Below are positions 1-21,603 of a stretch of 64,000 nt of DNA, in pieces. The notes under the pieces were generated by a model. The model was not told where the DNA came from and did no database searches. It worked only from the letters and a program-made list of their open reading frames with translations. The DNA is from Amoebidium appalachense (Eukaryota; Ichthyosporea): positions 5,394,001 to 5,458,000 of the forward strand of contig CAVNZM010000010.1 in assembly GCA_963693365.1 (NCBI GenBank), in the 5' to 3' direction. The first letter of the stretch is position 1, and each line of letters begins with the position of its first letter. The position numbers were made by a program, and so were the translations under genes.

Positions 1-62
<62 letters not shown>
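1..62. repeat. (TG)n microsatellite
   Basis: An uninterrupted TG dinucleotide array of about 31 units at the left edge of the window, continuing as an imperfect GT-rich tract to about 237 and then into a G homopolymer. Confidence 0.95.
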
Positions 63-64
<2 letters not shown>

Positions 65-222
65 TGTGTACGTGTGTGAGGGTGTGGGCGCGCTCTTGTG
101 TGGGTACATGCATGTGTACATGTGTGCGTATGTGCACGCTTGTGTGTGTGTGTGTGTGTCGCATGTGTGTGTCTCCTTGTACCTGTTTGTGTGTGTGTGT
201 GTGACCGTGTGTGCGCGTGCGT

Positions 223-269
<47 letters not shown>

Positions 270-419
270 GCGTGGGACGCCCGGGGAGGGGGGGGGGGGG
301 GGGGGTGCACATCACATGAATCTCCAAAGCTACTGAATAGCTACACGTAGTTGCACCTGGGGGCCCCTCACACGAACGGTGGCCGAGATGCCTATACACC
401 CCGAACACTATGTCAATAC

Positions 420-520
420 TGGTATGCATATGTACCTGACCCCAGGGCACCCTCAAGCACATACACCTTGCTTTTAGGCATTTTTGAATTTGAAATGGGG
501 GGGTGGGCAGTAGTAAGTAT
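420..520. repeat. Short dispersed repeat, copy 1
   Basis: The part around 422-468 (containing ACCTGACCCCAGGGCACCCT) matches 2708-2752 in direct orientation with a few mismatches. The adjoining part around 474-515 (GAATTTGAAATGGGG then GTAGTAAG) matches 2570-2612 in inverted orientation. No coding capacity is seen. Confidence 0.6.
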
Positions 521-762
521 TGAGGTCCCCCCTGGTGGTGGGTCCCCCCCCCCCCCCCTTGGGGGACCCACCTGCTCGAGGGGGTGGTGGGTCCCCCCTT
601 TCCCCCCCCCCCCCCCCCCCTCCTAAGCTGACCACCGGGGGTGGTGGGTCCCCCCCCCCCCCCCCCCCCCCCCCCGCGGGGAATCCAACGCGACCCTCCG
701 CGCCGGCCGCAGCTGCGTACCTTCTCAAGTTCTGGGAGGCTCGCCTTCTCCCCCTCCTCCCT

Positions 763-794
<32 letters not shown>

Positions 795-1293
795 CCTCAC
801 CCCCTCTCACTCCACCACCATCCCCAACATTAAGTTTGTACAAGTCTTCTTCCCTCCCTAAAATGTAACCAAGGCTTCGAACTTTGACACAGTTGGGGCA
901 AATCTATCATGCACAACATGTCACTGGGAGTGTGTGTCTGCAACTTTTGTGCCGTGTAGACGTGGGACCGTGTGTGTATGTGTCCTTAAGGTAGGTGGGC
1001 ATTCGGCACTGCTAATCATTGTGGTGGCCTGACAGTGTGCAAGTAAACGTCGTGCCACATGTGCAAGCTGTGTAACGCAAAGCGCTTAGCATGTGCAAAA
1101 TTACATGGGTTCACGTGTGTGCTAGAGAAGAGGGTGTGTGCACACGTGTGGGTGTCACTGTGCATGTGTGTCTCAGTGAGTGTTTGCCTGTGTGTGCGTT
1201 TGTGTGCATATGTGTGCGTGTGGTGTGTGCGTGTGTGTCAGTGATTGAGGGAGCTCCCAAATTCTCTGGCCCAAATCTGCACGCGCGCATGTG

Positions 1294-1793
1294 NNNNNNN
1301 NNNNNNNNNNNNNNNNNNNNNNNNNNNNNNNNNNNNNNNNNNNNNNNNNNNNNNNNNNNNNNNNNNNNNNNNNNNNNNNNNNNNNNNNNNNNNNNNNNNN
1401 NNNNNNNNNNNNNNNNNNNNNNNNNNNNNNNNNNNNNNNNNNNNNNNNNNNNNNNNNNNNNNNNNNNNNNNNNNNNNNNNNNNNNNNNNNNNNNNNNNNN
1501 NNNNNNNNNNNNNNNNNNNNNNNNNNNNNNNNNNNNNNNNNNNNNNNNNNNNNNNNNNNNNNNNNNNNNNNNNNNNNNNNNNNNNNNNNNNNNNNNNNNN
1601 NNNNNNNNNNNNNNNNNNNNNNNNNNNNNNNNNNNNNNNNNNNNNNNNNNNNNNNNNNNNNNNNNNNNNNNNNNNNNNNNNNNNNNNNNNNNNNNNNNNN
1701 NNNNNNNNNNNNNNNNNNNNNNNNNNNNNNNNNNNNNNNNNNNNNNNNNNNNNNNNNNNNNNNNNNNNNNNNNNNNNNNNNNNNNNNNNNNNN
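1294..1793. other. Assembly gap (500 N)
   Basis: Exactly 500 undetermined bases, a round number that suggests a scaffold gap of fixed or estimated size. The flanks are GT-rich, so a repeat collapse is a likely cause. Confidence 0.99.
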
Positions 1794-2569
1794 TGCCTTT
1801 TGTGGCATGTGTGTCTGAATTGCCATAGTATATATGTGTGTGTGTGTGTGAACGGTTGTTCAATTGCAAATGATGAACATGCATGATGGCGCATGATGCA
1901 CGGATGAAATTGCGTCAGACAAATAACCGGCGGGGGGGGGGGGGGGGGGGGAGGGGGGGGAGGGGGAGGGGGGAGGGGGGGGGATCGATAAAGAACGAAA
2001 AAAGAGGGTGGTGGTGTGATGGTGGTGGTGGTGGTGGTGGTGGGGGGGGGGGGGGGGAGGGGGAATATTAAAGGGGAAGCAGTTACAGAGGAAAAATGGA
2101 ATTCAGAATGTGTGCCACGTGTGTGCGCGCCATCATTATACAGAGAAGAGCATATTACCCTACGGCCGTTTGTGATCATGAGCGTATTGGAGGGCGTGCG
2201 CGCACGTGTGTGTGCCTGCGTGTGCAAGGGTGCTTTACTGTACATTGTGAGAAAATCAGTGGTCATGAGCAACCAGCCATTGCGGTCTCCGTATGAGATC
2301 TTAAGGGGCGTAGAGAGGGGAGGCCCCCACGGGCCAGCGGTCGTTCTAGGGGGAGGGAGGGGGGGGGGGGGGATGCTAGCTAGTATTAAAGCAGACCCAA
2401 TTTGACCCAGGGCCTGATAATTGATACCAATTAGTGGGTGTAGAGAAGGTGCCAATGCCAATTTGTTTTCAGGTTGGTATCCAATATACATACTATATGT
2501 AGTATTAGTCATATTTGGGTAGCCCCCGGGGCTCCCCCCCCGGCCTGGGCGGTGGTGGGTCCCCCCCCC

Positions 2570-2755
2570 CCCCATTACTACTACCCCCCTCCCCGTTTCA
2601 AAATCAAAAAAGCCTTAGGGGGCATGTGTCCTTTGCATACACACGTGAACCCATACAGTGTTGCCGTAACGTATACAAAAAATGCCCCTCTGTTTGCCAA
2701 CTTGAATATGCACATGTAAACCTGACCCCGGGGCACCCTCGAGCACACACGCGCA
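2570..2755. repeat. Short dispersed repeat, copy 2 (rearranged)
   Basis: Second copy of the repeat seen at 420-520. Its two halves are here in a different relative order and orientation: 2570-2612 is inverted and 2708-2752 is direct relative to copy 1. This suggests independent insertions or local rearrangement. Confidence 0.5.
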
Positions 2756-2839
2756 AACAGAAAGTGTTGCCGTGGTGTGTACACACGGGGCCCTCTGTTT
2801 TGTGCACACACATGCACACGTACACGCACACACGCGCAG

Positions 2840-2880
<41 letters not shown>

Positions 2881-3628
2881 GCCATGCATGTGTAACGAAA
2901 AGCCTATTGACCCTCGAGGTATTTTCGCTCGTTTGAGCCCATGCTAATACTATCACGCGTACTGTCGGCTGAATAAAGACATCTTTACTAACGTTTATTC
3001 ACATCATCTAAAAGACAAGTAACATTGAACGCCAAATAAACACCAGCATTCCCAAGGGCAAAAAAAAAAAAAAAAAAAAAAAAAAAGGTGTCTTCATGAT
3101 TTAGCTACTACGCAGTACCTACCTAGTGCATGCTACCTTCATCGCACTCGTACCACTATCTACCTATCCCACGGTATACACATCAAACAGCCCAGTGGTG
3201 ATGCATTGTACCGGAGTGATAACTATCGAACTCTGGCCAGGCCTAAAATATACATTCGGTTTCTAGGATTGTTCACATATTTTCACAAGCGAGATATACA
3301 AACATGCACCACTAGTAAACATCAGCATCATCTATACAACCTAGCATATCTCATCTTCCCACTCACGTTATCTAATACCCGTGCGCTGTCAGGGCTTGTT
3401 TCGAAGGCCCGCAGGACCTCCCCCTCCTCCCCTACCCCCCCCCCCCCCCCCCATCACACACACACCCTCACCCCCTCCCTCTACCCTTCCCCCCCCCCCG
3501 CCCTCCCCGCAAGCGTGCCTGCCCGTTTGCAGATTTGCCTTCCCCACCGCCATACGCTTCCAAGGAATAACATAGCCGCTTAAAAAGCACGCCGCGTGAC
3601 CAACACCGTACAAATTCACTATTGCTCT

Positions 3629-4268
3629 CTACTTCCGTGGGATTTGTCTTGCAGGGCGGTGATTACGGAACATTTCAACCGCATGCTGCCCAGCGCGTGT
3701 AGCCGTCAATTCATCGATAATCTTTTTCAGCTCCACAGGCAACTCGCTCGTATCTGGCACAAGGCTTGCATAGTCGCCCGAGGTAGTGACCAAAGGGGCG
3801 GCAAGAGAAGCAAAAGTAACGTCTGCGGCAGTAAAACTGTCTCCAAACATAAATCCTGTGCCGTTTTTCTCCAACTGTTCGCCTACTTCAGCGAAAATCT
3901 GGCGGACCATAACCAGATCTGACTTCATATTCTCTTCGTTTATCCGCATGATCTTCATCATTGCAGGTGCAATACGTTTGTATGCAAACATAAACAGCCA
4001 CGCCTGGAAAGTCCCCACACACTTGTATCCCAGGTGTTTAATCAGTTCGGGAGTTTGGAGGACGTAAAAGTAATAGATGCGGCGGGTGGCGGCACCAAGT
4101 TTTTGAGCGTTTGCATCTTCCCATGCTGCGATGGCAGCCCCCTGTGAACATATTGGGTTTAGATGCTCGATTATGGTAAGTGGAGAATGCAGGGCTGGGT
4201 GATGGGTGATGGGTGTGTGCCGTGTATTGTGTATGTGTGTGTGTGTGTGTGTGGCCGTTTGTAAACTT

Positions 4269-4299
<31 letters not shown>

Positions 4300-4515
4300 G
4301 GGGGGAGGAAGGGGGACAAGGTGGGGCTTGAAGTTTGAAAAAAGACCAGGGAGGGGGAGGGGGATGGGTGTGGAGTATGGGGAGAAGGAGGTGATGACAG
4401 GTAGGAAACGGAGGCAGAGGTAGAGTGTAGGGCCACCAGGTAAGAGATGCAAATGGAATGACCCAAAGTTTCGTGTGTATTCATCGTGTTTTTTTTTTTT
4501 TTTTTTTTTTTTTTG

Positions 4516-4552
<37 letters not shown>

Positions 4553-4650
4553 TTGAGAAGGACGACGGGTATAGAAAGTGGGGAGGCCGTTTGGGAAGTA
4601 TTAAAAAAGTATGATAGAACTTTTCGTGGGGGGCTTCCGGCTGAATGTGG

Positions 4651-4682
<32 letters not shown>

Positions 4683-5120
4683 AGGGAGAGCGAGAGGTGG
4701 GCAAACAGAGGGCGGATGTGAGAGAGAGGAGAGAAAAAGAGGGTGGGGGGGAGGGAAAGAGAGACTGCAAGAGAGAGAGAGAGAAGGGGCGGGGGGAGGG
4801 GGGGGGAGCAGACAGGAGAGAGGGAGAGAAAAGGTAGAAAGCAATAGAGAGTGAGCTTCAAAGAAATTCAGATTTTTTTGGTGGGCGAAAGGAGGGGGGA
4901 GGGGGGGGGGGGGGGGGAGGGAGGGGCTCGGAGCAGGCTATCGCACAACAAATAGGGAGGGAGAAAGGAGCCCGAGGGGGGAGGGGGGATGTGGGTGTGT
5001 GTGTGTGTGTGCGTGCGTGCGTGTGTGGAAAAAGACTCAGAATCGGGGCGCAAGAAGCCGTGTGCCTGTGCGTGTAAGTGTAAGTATGTGTGTGTGACGG
5101 TGTGTGTTTGTGTGTGTGAC

Positions 5121-5191
<71 letters not shown>

Positions 5192-6416
5192 ACGTGTGTG
5201 TGTCGGGTAGCAATTGGGAGGAAGGCGGGGTTGGGGGGTGGGAAAGAGCTAGAAGCAGCACCAGGCAAGAAACGAGAGAGAGAGAAAGGGGGGGGGGGGA
5301 GGGGGGGGGCGACGAGGGTGAGAGAGACAGAGAGACAGAGAGACAAAGAGAGAGGGGGGAGAGAAAGGGGAAAGAGGAGAGCGAGAGTGGGAGAACGAGA
5401 AAGAGAGTGAGTGAGAGCGAGAGAGAGAGGAGGTGTGTGACTGTGTGTGTTTGTGTTCATGTGCACGTGGGTGAATAAGACAGCGCGACAACGGGACCGC
5501 AAAGGGAGAGAAGAGGGTAGTCGGAGAGAGAACAAAACAGACTTCTGAAGGGGAGGAGTGACGGAGTATTGAGAGGATCACGGGCATTGCTCGGATTGCT
5601 CGGGTAAAGTGAGACAGATCACAAAACTTCAAGAATGCTATTATATATCTAATTAATACCTGGCTGGCTGGGTAAAGTGTCCTTTCTTCGGACCCGTTCT
5701 TGTGGTGCGCGTATTTGATTATGTCACCCGAATCTTGGATCCACTCTCCCCCGATAGTCTTGAGTGCAGGCGTGCCTGTAGATTCGAGCTTGCGAAAAAG
5801 CCCCATGGCCCACTTCAGTCCCAAGATGTGAAAACCTGGCAGATATCCAGACTCTGTGTACGCGACCTGATAGAAGTCGAGTGCCCATCTGTAACGGGAA
5901 CAGTAATAGCTTTAGTATTGTTTGTTTGAGAAACCGGGTATCCTCATTGATGCGATGCATCTTCCAATTGCTGAAGAATATAACGGATGTTGTTTTGAAA
6001 AAACGTTGAGCTTAACAGACAGACAAGCGTACTAATACTCGCCTGATCGAGATCGTGCGTGCTGATCATAAGCCGTTCAAGGTGTCTGGCTGCGCACTTC
6101 GCGAAAACAGCATTAAGCATGACACTCCTAGAAAAACAATATGAATTCTACAAATCAGCCTTCTCGAGGTGACAAGCGCACGAGTGATGCACCTGCCACA
6201 CATCCTCCGATTCGAAAAGGAGGGAGGCAAAGGAGAACCAAAGTCAAATGCAGCATGAAAGTTTAAACCATATCTTTGTGCTTTTTGCCTGCTTCAAGCC
6301 GGGAGCTGTCGACTGGTTCGTGTTGCAGCTTCTGTACAGGATTGCAACCGGATGCACACCCACCTTGCCCTCTCGCAGAAGTGGGAGAAGATGATGCTAA
6401 CCATGTGTTCATGCAT
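3629..6416 (-). CDS. Glutathione S-transferase-like protein (3 exons)
   Basis: Exons on the minus strand are 6364-6416, 5660-5888 and 3629-4141, giving about 264 residues with consistent phases (2, then 0). Exon 1 ends in SHFCERAR and joins to WALDFYQ in exon 2, the typical first helix of a GST thioredoxin fold. Exon 2 continues to [21 protein letters not shown], the cis-Pro and Asp-Ser glutathione-binding region. Exon 3 is the all-helical C-terminal domain with [16 protein letters not shown], the usual N-capping-box helix. Family members conjugate glutathione to electrophiles or reduce peroxides in the cytosol. The subclass and substrate cannot be read from sequence. The start is the first in-frame ATG after an upstream stop; a second ATG lies four codons later. 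The gene is divergent from the PDI gene. Confidence 0.85.
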
Positions 6417-6784
6417 GTTTGCTTCCTTCTGTCACCGTTACTGTTGTGTGATTACCTGATACTTCTATAAGCATGAACCTTACACCCGGTTGTCACCTAT
6501 CCAGCCTGCATGCAGCGCTCCCGGCGGATCCGCACTTTCTGGGCCTAAACGATGTTCCGCCGCCGCGCCGCGGGAAAGGCGAACTTTAAGGTCAAAGGGT
6601 TCATTTTGAAATTTCACTATGTATTTGATCAAATTGCATATGTAGGATTATCGGCCCCCACTGAGTATCGGGAGTTAGGGAGTATGGGGGATTACGATCT
6701 GCCGTTATGCACATGCATGGTTCTCTACAGTTCATCCCCGCACTCAATTTGATTGGTGTGGACATAACGGACCAATAGTCTTAT

Positions 6785-6800
6785 ATACCATATATGGTAT
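6785..6800. promoter_or_regulatory. 16-bp palindrome containing a CArG box
   Basis: ATACCATATATGGTAT is a perfect palindrome. Its core CCATATATGG fits the CC(A/T)6GG consensus of SRF/MADS-box factors. It lies 369 bp upstream of the GST start and 837 bp upstream of the PDI start. Function is inferred from the motif only. Confidence 0.45.
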
Positions 6801-6963
6801 GTAAGGAAATTTATTTTTGGACATTTATTCGTTAATGTCAATATCGAAAGTGCTGAAAAAAATTCACACGCCCCACCCAGCGAAGACTGGGGATGCCGAA
6901 TGATCCAATCGGAGGCTTGCGTATATTTTTTCAAATCACCAATAGGAAGACGCTAAGGGCACG

Positions 6964-6971
6964 TGACGTGA
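6964..6971 (+). promoter_or_regulatory. UPRE-type site (TGACGTGA)
   Basis: TGACGTGA matches the unfolded-protein response element core TGACGTG(G/A) bound by ATF6/XBP1-type bZIP factors. It overlaps a CACGTG E-box and lies 666 bp upstream of the PDI start codon. An 8-bp site can occur by chance, so the neighbouring ERSE is the stronger evidence. Confidence 0.5.
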
Positions 6972-7178
6972 GTGAACTGAGTGCATATATTTTATCTCGC
7001 ATCGGCTACACAGGAAACCATTATGATCGATTTCATTGATGTGTTGATATACAGAGCGCTTTATTTTGTCGGCCAGGATCTATACGTATAGTGCAGCGTA
7101 CAAGGCGTACGAGTCGGCACGACACTGTGTATGCATGAGAAGGTTTCCCTAACCAATCAAAAAGTGGTGCCATTTTGG

Positions 7179-7197
7179 CCAATCATTTTCTGCCACG
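7179..7197 (+). promoter_or_regulatory. ER stress response element, exact CCAAT-N9-CCACG
   Basis: CCAAT at 7179-7183 and CCACG at 7193-7197 are separated by exactly nine bases, in the same orientation as the PDI gene, about 440 bp upstream of its start codon. In animals this element binds NF-Y plus ATF6 and induces ER chaperone genes, PDI among them. The match is exact at all ten fixed positions and in front of the expected kind of gene. Confidence 0.7.
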
Positions 7198-7636
7198 GAA
7201 AAAGTTTTCCTGGCAACGAGTCAGCTCAAGTCGAGTCTAGAGATGACCCGAACCGTCACCCGGTGATGGTGTCCGCCGAAAATCTTACACATAATATTAC
7301 AAATGAAAAGTATACTTAAATCAGTTACACAAAACAGCAGCTGCAAATAAGTTTCTTATAATAAATTACCATAGCAACATTATTGCATCCTTTTTGTAGC
7401 ATTTGGTTCAGCCAAAGTTGACGGCTGGATGACTCGATTATTTAAGAAGCGGTTCGATTCGACTTGTCAGGAGAAAACATCCACTACTGGCCTGTGCAGT
7501 GTGCAACCGAGCGGCCCGACCCGGATCATCGGTCACACTCGCAGGTCTACTTGCAGGTCTTCCAGTCCAGTATTTCTGTTGACTGACTTTTCCAGGAAAA
7601 CGTTCTGTCTGTCTGTCGAACTGCTTGGCTGGCAAC

Positions 7637-17252
<9,616 letters not shown>

Positions 17253-19844
17253 GCTCAGAATGTCTGTGTTTTGCCCTGGATGTAAGCCGCTGAGTTTGAC
17301 ATATGCTCCATATAGAGGTTTTACCCTAGTATGAAGTATATGGTAGTGTGGGGGATAATGTGCAAGTTGTGTGGTGTGTTCATAATCCTCAGTCCGGCAT
17401 TACATACATATATCATGTTTGTTGCATGTTTAAGCTTCTCGCGGTATTTTTCGGCTCGCAACATAGAACCAGCAAATATTCCTTCTTTCCAGGATCCCCC
17501 TCTGCTTTTGCTTTTCGACTTGTGCACGTAACAACTGTGTACATAAAATCTAACGGCCTCTCGTACTGGGTTCGAGTGTGAAGGCTCTAATCGAAGTCGT
17601 AATATGCCGGTATACTGTAACGTGTGCATGGTATCGTATTTTTTTTCTGGAGAGATCATTACGGCTGTTGTAATTCTACTCAGTGCGCGTAAAATAAAGA
17701 TGAAGAAACGTTGAATCTCGGCAATAATTATTGCAAGAAGACAATTCGAATCCATTCACAAAAAATTTCGCTGTAACATTGTTGTACTGCAACACACGCC
17801 TGAAAATACGCTGCAGCCGCAGAACGTTATAAATACTCTCACGTGAAGCGTGTGCAAGTGCACATCCATAGAACAGGTATATGCAAGTGGTGTACGAATA
17901 GTGTGCATATGAGATGCACATGCAGTCTGCATACACACATACGCCCACACACCCACCCACAGACACACACACACACATACACACACACGTGACACGCACT
18001 CCATAACACGCACCGACACACACGTACGCACTCCGATACACGAAGTGCTCTCACCCCGGTGGCGCACACGTGCACATAAAATAACTCAGATGTAACACAG
18101 TGTCCAAACCCGTCTAAAAGCTTTATCTAATCAGGGCCTTCCAGCAACAGTTGCTAGTAACGTGCATACTGTGTGTGAGGCAGATCGCAAATCCTTCGAC
18201 TCTGTTGGCCGCCTTGAAACAGTCGTCGTGATGTTACATTACAGTGCAGTGACTGACAGTGTGCGCATGCACGCGTCAACATCGGTCATCTCAGTGACGG
18301 CTCGAGCCTCAAGCACATGTCATTAATAACTCTGGATGTACACGTACAAGTTTAACATCCAAACGGCGTCGTCGGGTGACGGCGTCGCGTGATGAATGTT
18401 CAAATTTGCTCCATTGCAACTTCAGAAATACATATGTGTGTGTGTGGGGGGGGGGGGGGGGAGGGGATTGCAACTGGCAGAATACACGTGTGTGTGCACA
18501 TGTGTGTGTGTGGGGGGGGGGAGGGGGGGGGAGGGGTGAGGAGGGGGGGGGGGGGGAGGCCGGCGATATACGGTTTCATGGAACGTTTTTTTTTGTGTGT
18601 AAAAGACTCGAGATGTGGCTGTGATCAGGTGCCGAAGCACCAAACCAGGCCAACCATAATATTGATTACGTAAGTACTTCGGTGCCTGTATGTCACCTGC
18701 AGGCGAGCACGAGGCTCAAGTAGTCTATCTGATTCACCGAAATTCCATGCCGGAAAGTTCTGTGTGGAGACAACGGTGTCAAACTTTGACAAGGTGTGTG
18801 TGTGTGTGTGCACGCTTGTTTACAATGTGCACTGTGTGTGTGTGTGTATTTGCATGTGTGTACATGTGTGCGTGTGTGCGCGCCCGCGTGTGTGTTTGTT
18901 GGTGTGTTTCATAAGCACGCGTGCGTGTGTGTTTTGTACACACAGTACACGTGTGCCTGCGACAACTTGACCCCCCCCCCCCCCCCCCCCCCCTCCCCCC
19001 TTCCCTTTTCTTTTTTTTTCTTTTCTTTTTTTCTTTTTTTTGCCTATGTGTGTAATTACACAGCGCCTCCTAGCCTAAATAGCAAACCTACAGCTAAAAA
19101 TGTAGGCCCATACCGAATTAGCGTGTGTGTCTTCGGTGTGTGGGCGTATATAAATGCATGTGTGATCCTGCAAATTTAAAATCCGAATATTGAGAGGTCG
19201 TCGGGAGAGTGCACTCGAAACATCACAAGCCATTCGAATTTTCCATATATTCGGCTCATTCATTATAGTGTTCATGAATTACACCCATATTTGTTTGGTC
19301 ACCTTCAAGGTGGGCTTACATTACTATGTGGTGACTTCAGAGGTTTCTGCACGTGCGATACACACATTCGGCTAAATCAAACTAGAAACTACATATGCTG
19401 GGTCCAGCTAGCCTACATACCTTTGCACGGGAGCACCAGCACTGATGACTATCAATTATTACTAGCCTACTGTTGTAGATAAATTACGTAAACAGCTTGT
19501 GATTTGACTACTTATATCAAAGTTATCTAGCTATAGCTGGGGAGAGATTTTTGAACTGGTGAGCCAACACTGTGGGGTTAGTCCTAAGCTGGTGAAATAA
19601 CATAAGCAAGGAACGACGTGTTGTCGAACGAATGTATGGTTTTTATTATAAGCCATCCAGCAAAAGGCAAAACTATATAACCACCACCATTATATGCGGC
19701 TGCCCACGTTTATACTGAATTACTTATACAAGAACTGTACAAAAACATGGATGTCAAGACTGAGGTGACAAAAAGCAAAACAAAAACAAAAAAAAAAAAA
19801 AAAAAAAAAAAAAAAGGAAACAAAACCCCCAGAAAAAAACCACC
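17253..19844. other. Intergenic region between PDI and ATP-grasp genes
   Basis: The convergent 3' ends of the two genes face each other here. A candidate PDI poly-A signal AATAAA lies at 17693-17698. A candidate poly-A signal for the minus-strand gene (AATAAA, read as TTTATT) lies at 19642-19647. The middle holds GT-rich and G/C-homopolymer tracts near 18430-18560 and 18790-19000. No exon was recognised. Confidence 0.6.
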
Positions 19845-21603
19845 TCAATAGATGGCGGCAGCTGTGCTTGCCTGTGCCCCATGTGACTCGGACGCACACG
19901 ACATCGACCTCCGTGTCTTTCTGCTCTGCTGCAGAATCCTAAGCTCCCCCTCTGTCAAAATGGGAGGCTGGATCGTATCAAGCATGTTCTCGATCAAATC
20001 GATGGCGTCCTCTGGATATTCTGCCCGCACCAGGAACATGCCAATCCATTCTGGGATACCCGTGTCGTAGCCAAGCACACCGGTCCCAGCACGCTTGTAC
20101 GTTTTCGTGCAAATTACGTCCGGGTGCTGCTTCAAATGGTCAAGCCACCGTTCGTGCAGAACCACACCCGTTTTTGGCGCACAGATCTCGTAATCCGCCA
20201 GAGCACACACCGGCTCAGTTACATTCTGAAGTGACGGGAGGGGTACTCCACATGCAACAAGAAACTGGCACTGGAACAAATCTACACCATATACCTCCTT
20301 GTGGAAGAGAGGTGTGCGACCACCACCAATACGGGGGTTGATCTCCACCAACACTGGTTCGCCCTGAGGCCGGAACGGGGTGGGGGCCGAGTACCGAACC
20401 TCAACATGAAAACAACCCTGCTGGAAACCAAGTGCGGAGATGCACTCGGCAGTGTATGACTTCAGCTCTGACTGTTCGTTTAAAGGGAGAACACTCGGAC
20501 AGTTGCTGCCCGTTTCCATAAATGTCGGTTCCACTGCAGGAGGGACAACTGTGTGAGTAAGAGGAGATGCTTCCTGGCCTTAAACGAAGCCGGAGATCAT
20601 ATGACCATACCACTGATATCAAAGGAGCGTAACCAGTGTCATCTCAACCAACAACAAAAAAGGGGCAAGGAGCATGGTACCAACTAAATACCAAAAAGCG
20701 GGCAACAAGCATGGCACACAAACTAAACACCAAAAAAGGGGCACAACTAGACGGGCTACAGAATCCGGCAAGCAGCTTCAACTGTAACAAAACAGGACCT
20801 GAAAAAAAAAAAAAAAAGAAAACAAAAGAAAAAAAGGCGTCTTTACCTGTTGTCCAGTTGTCCACTATGTTACTATACACAACCTCCCCTTGGGACAGCA
20901 CCATGTCGATGTCGTACTCGAACCCAGGCAGGTATTCTTCCAGCAAAACCCCTGAATCCACGCATCCAGGGTTGTATGATAAAAGCGTTGTGCTGTTGAG
21001 CCTTTGCTGCACGGCATCAAAACGAGCGTAAACTTCCGGGAGGGAATCACAACGATAAACTCCGTCTGAAGCCATACCGCATGAAGGTTTTAGCACAAGC
21101 GGGAAACCAACCTTTTCTGCGGCGGATGCTATATCCTCACGTGAATTGACTTTCGAAAAACGTGGGGTTCTAAGACCTCTGTTGGAGCAAAGGGCACGTG
21201 TGGTGCATTTGTTACGCGCAGCACAGTAAGATGCCTTGCTGTTCCCTGGGAGGCCTAAGAGTTCGCTCACTTCGCCCACTAGCGGCATGGCATGCTCCCA
21301 CACAGAAAAAACACCGTCTACAGAAACTTGTGCAATGTTCACCGCATCAACAATGCGTTGGCCTGCAGAGGTAGGGTTTGAGATGTCTACAGATATGAAA
21401 TTGAACTCTGTGCAGAGTTTTGCTTTCAAGAAAGCCTCGCGTATGATTGCGCCGTCTTTGTCTGTTGGTACAACAACGAACAACGTAGCATCGGCATGCA
21501 CTGCTGATTTAAAGCAGTTTATACTCGAGTCAAAAAGATGGGGTGTCAGAAAACACGTTATAACAAGCACGCGCTTTCCGCGTACACTATTCCACTCTGC
21601 CAT
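19845..21603 (-). CDS. ATP-grasp ligase, carnosine-synthase type (2 exons)
   Basis: Exons on the minus strand are 20847-21603 and 19845-20533, joined in phase 1, giving 481 residues. The start is the ATG at 21603, the first in the frame. An N-terminal pre-grasp domain (RVLVITCFLTPH near residue 11) is followed by the ATP-grasp fold: FPLVLKPSCGMASDGV (about 167-182) supplies the nucleotide-binding Lys, LLEEYLPGFEYDIDMV (220-235) the hinge region, and LVEINPRIGGGRTPLFH (314-330) the metal-binding Glu and Asn. This layout is that of carboxylate-amine ligases such as carnosine synthase (CARNS1/ATPGD1) and bacterial L-amino-acid ligases, which join substrates through an acyl phosphate. The substrate cannot be told from sequence. 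The enzyme is probably cytosolic, as no signal peptide is seen. Confidence 0.85.

Larger units (their letters stand above)
1..3628. other. Intergenic, microsatellite- and homopolymer-rich
   Basis: No exon or convincing gene is visible here. The stretch holds a (TG)n array at the left edge, several G or C homopolymers, a 500-N assembly gap, two copies of a short dispersed repeat, a CA array near 2840-2878 and a poly-A tract at 3060-3086. Open frames are low-complexity Cys-Val, Thr-His, Gly or Pro products of the repeats and were not called. The part from 3087 to 3628 is the region downstream of the GST-like gene and holds short poly-C tracts. Confidence 0.7.
6417..7636. promoter_or_regulatory. 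Divergent promoter region between GST-like and PDI genes
   Basis: About 1.2 kb with little microsatellite DNA, unlike its surroundings, between two oppositely transcribed start codons. It carries several CCAAT boxes in both orientations (about 6732, 6905, 6939, 7153, 7179), an exact ERSE, a UPRE-type site and a CArG-box palindrome, listed separately. No TATA box could be assigned with confidence. Confidence 0.65.

Noticed and set aside
18626-18692. Short imperfect hairpin (AGGTGCCGAAGCACC / TACTTCGGTGCCTG)
   Set aside because: Mismatched and isolated, with no downstream context; not enough to call a terminator or ncRNA.
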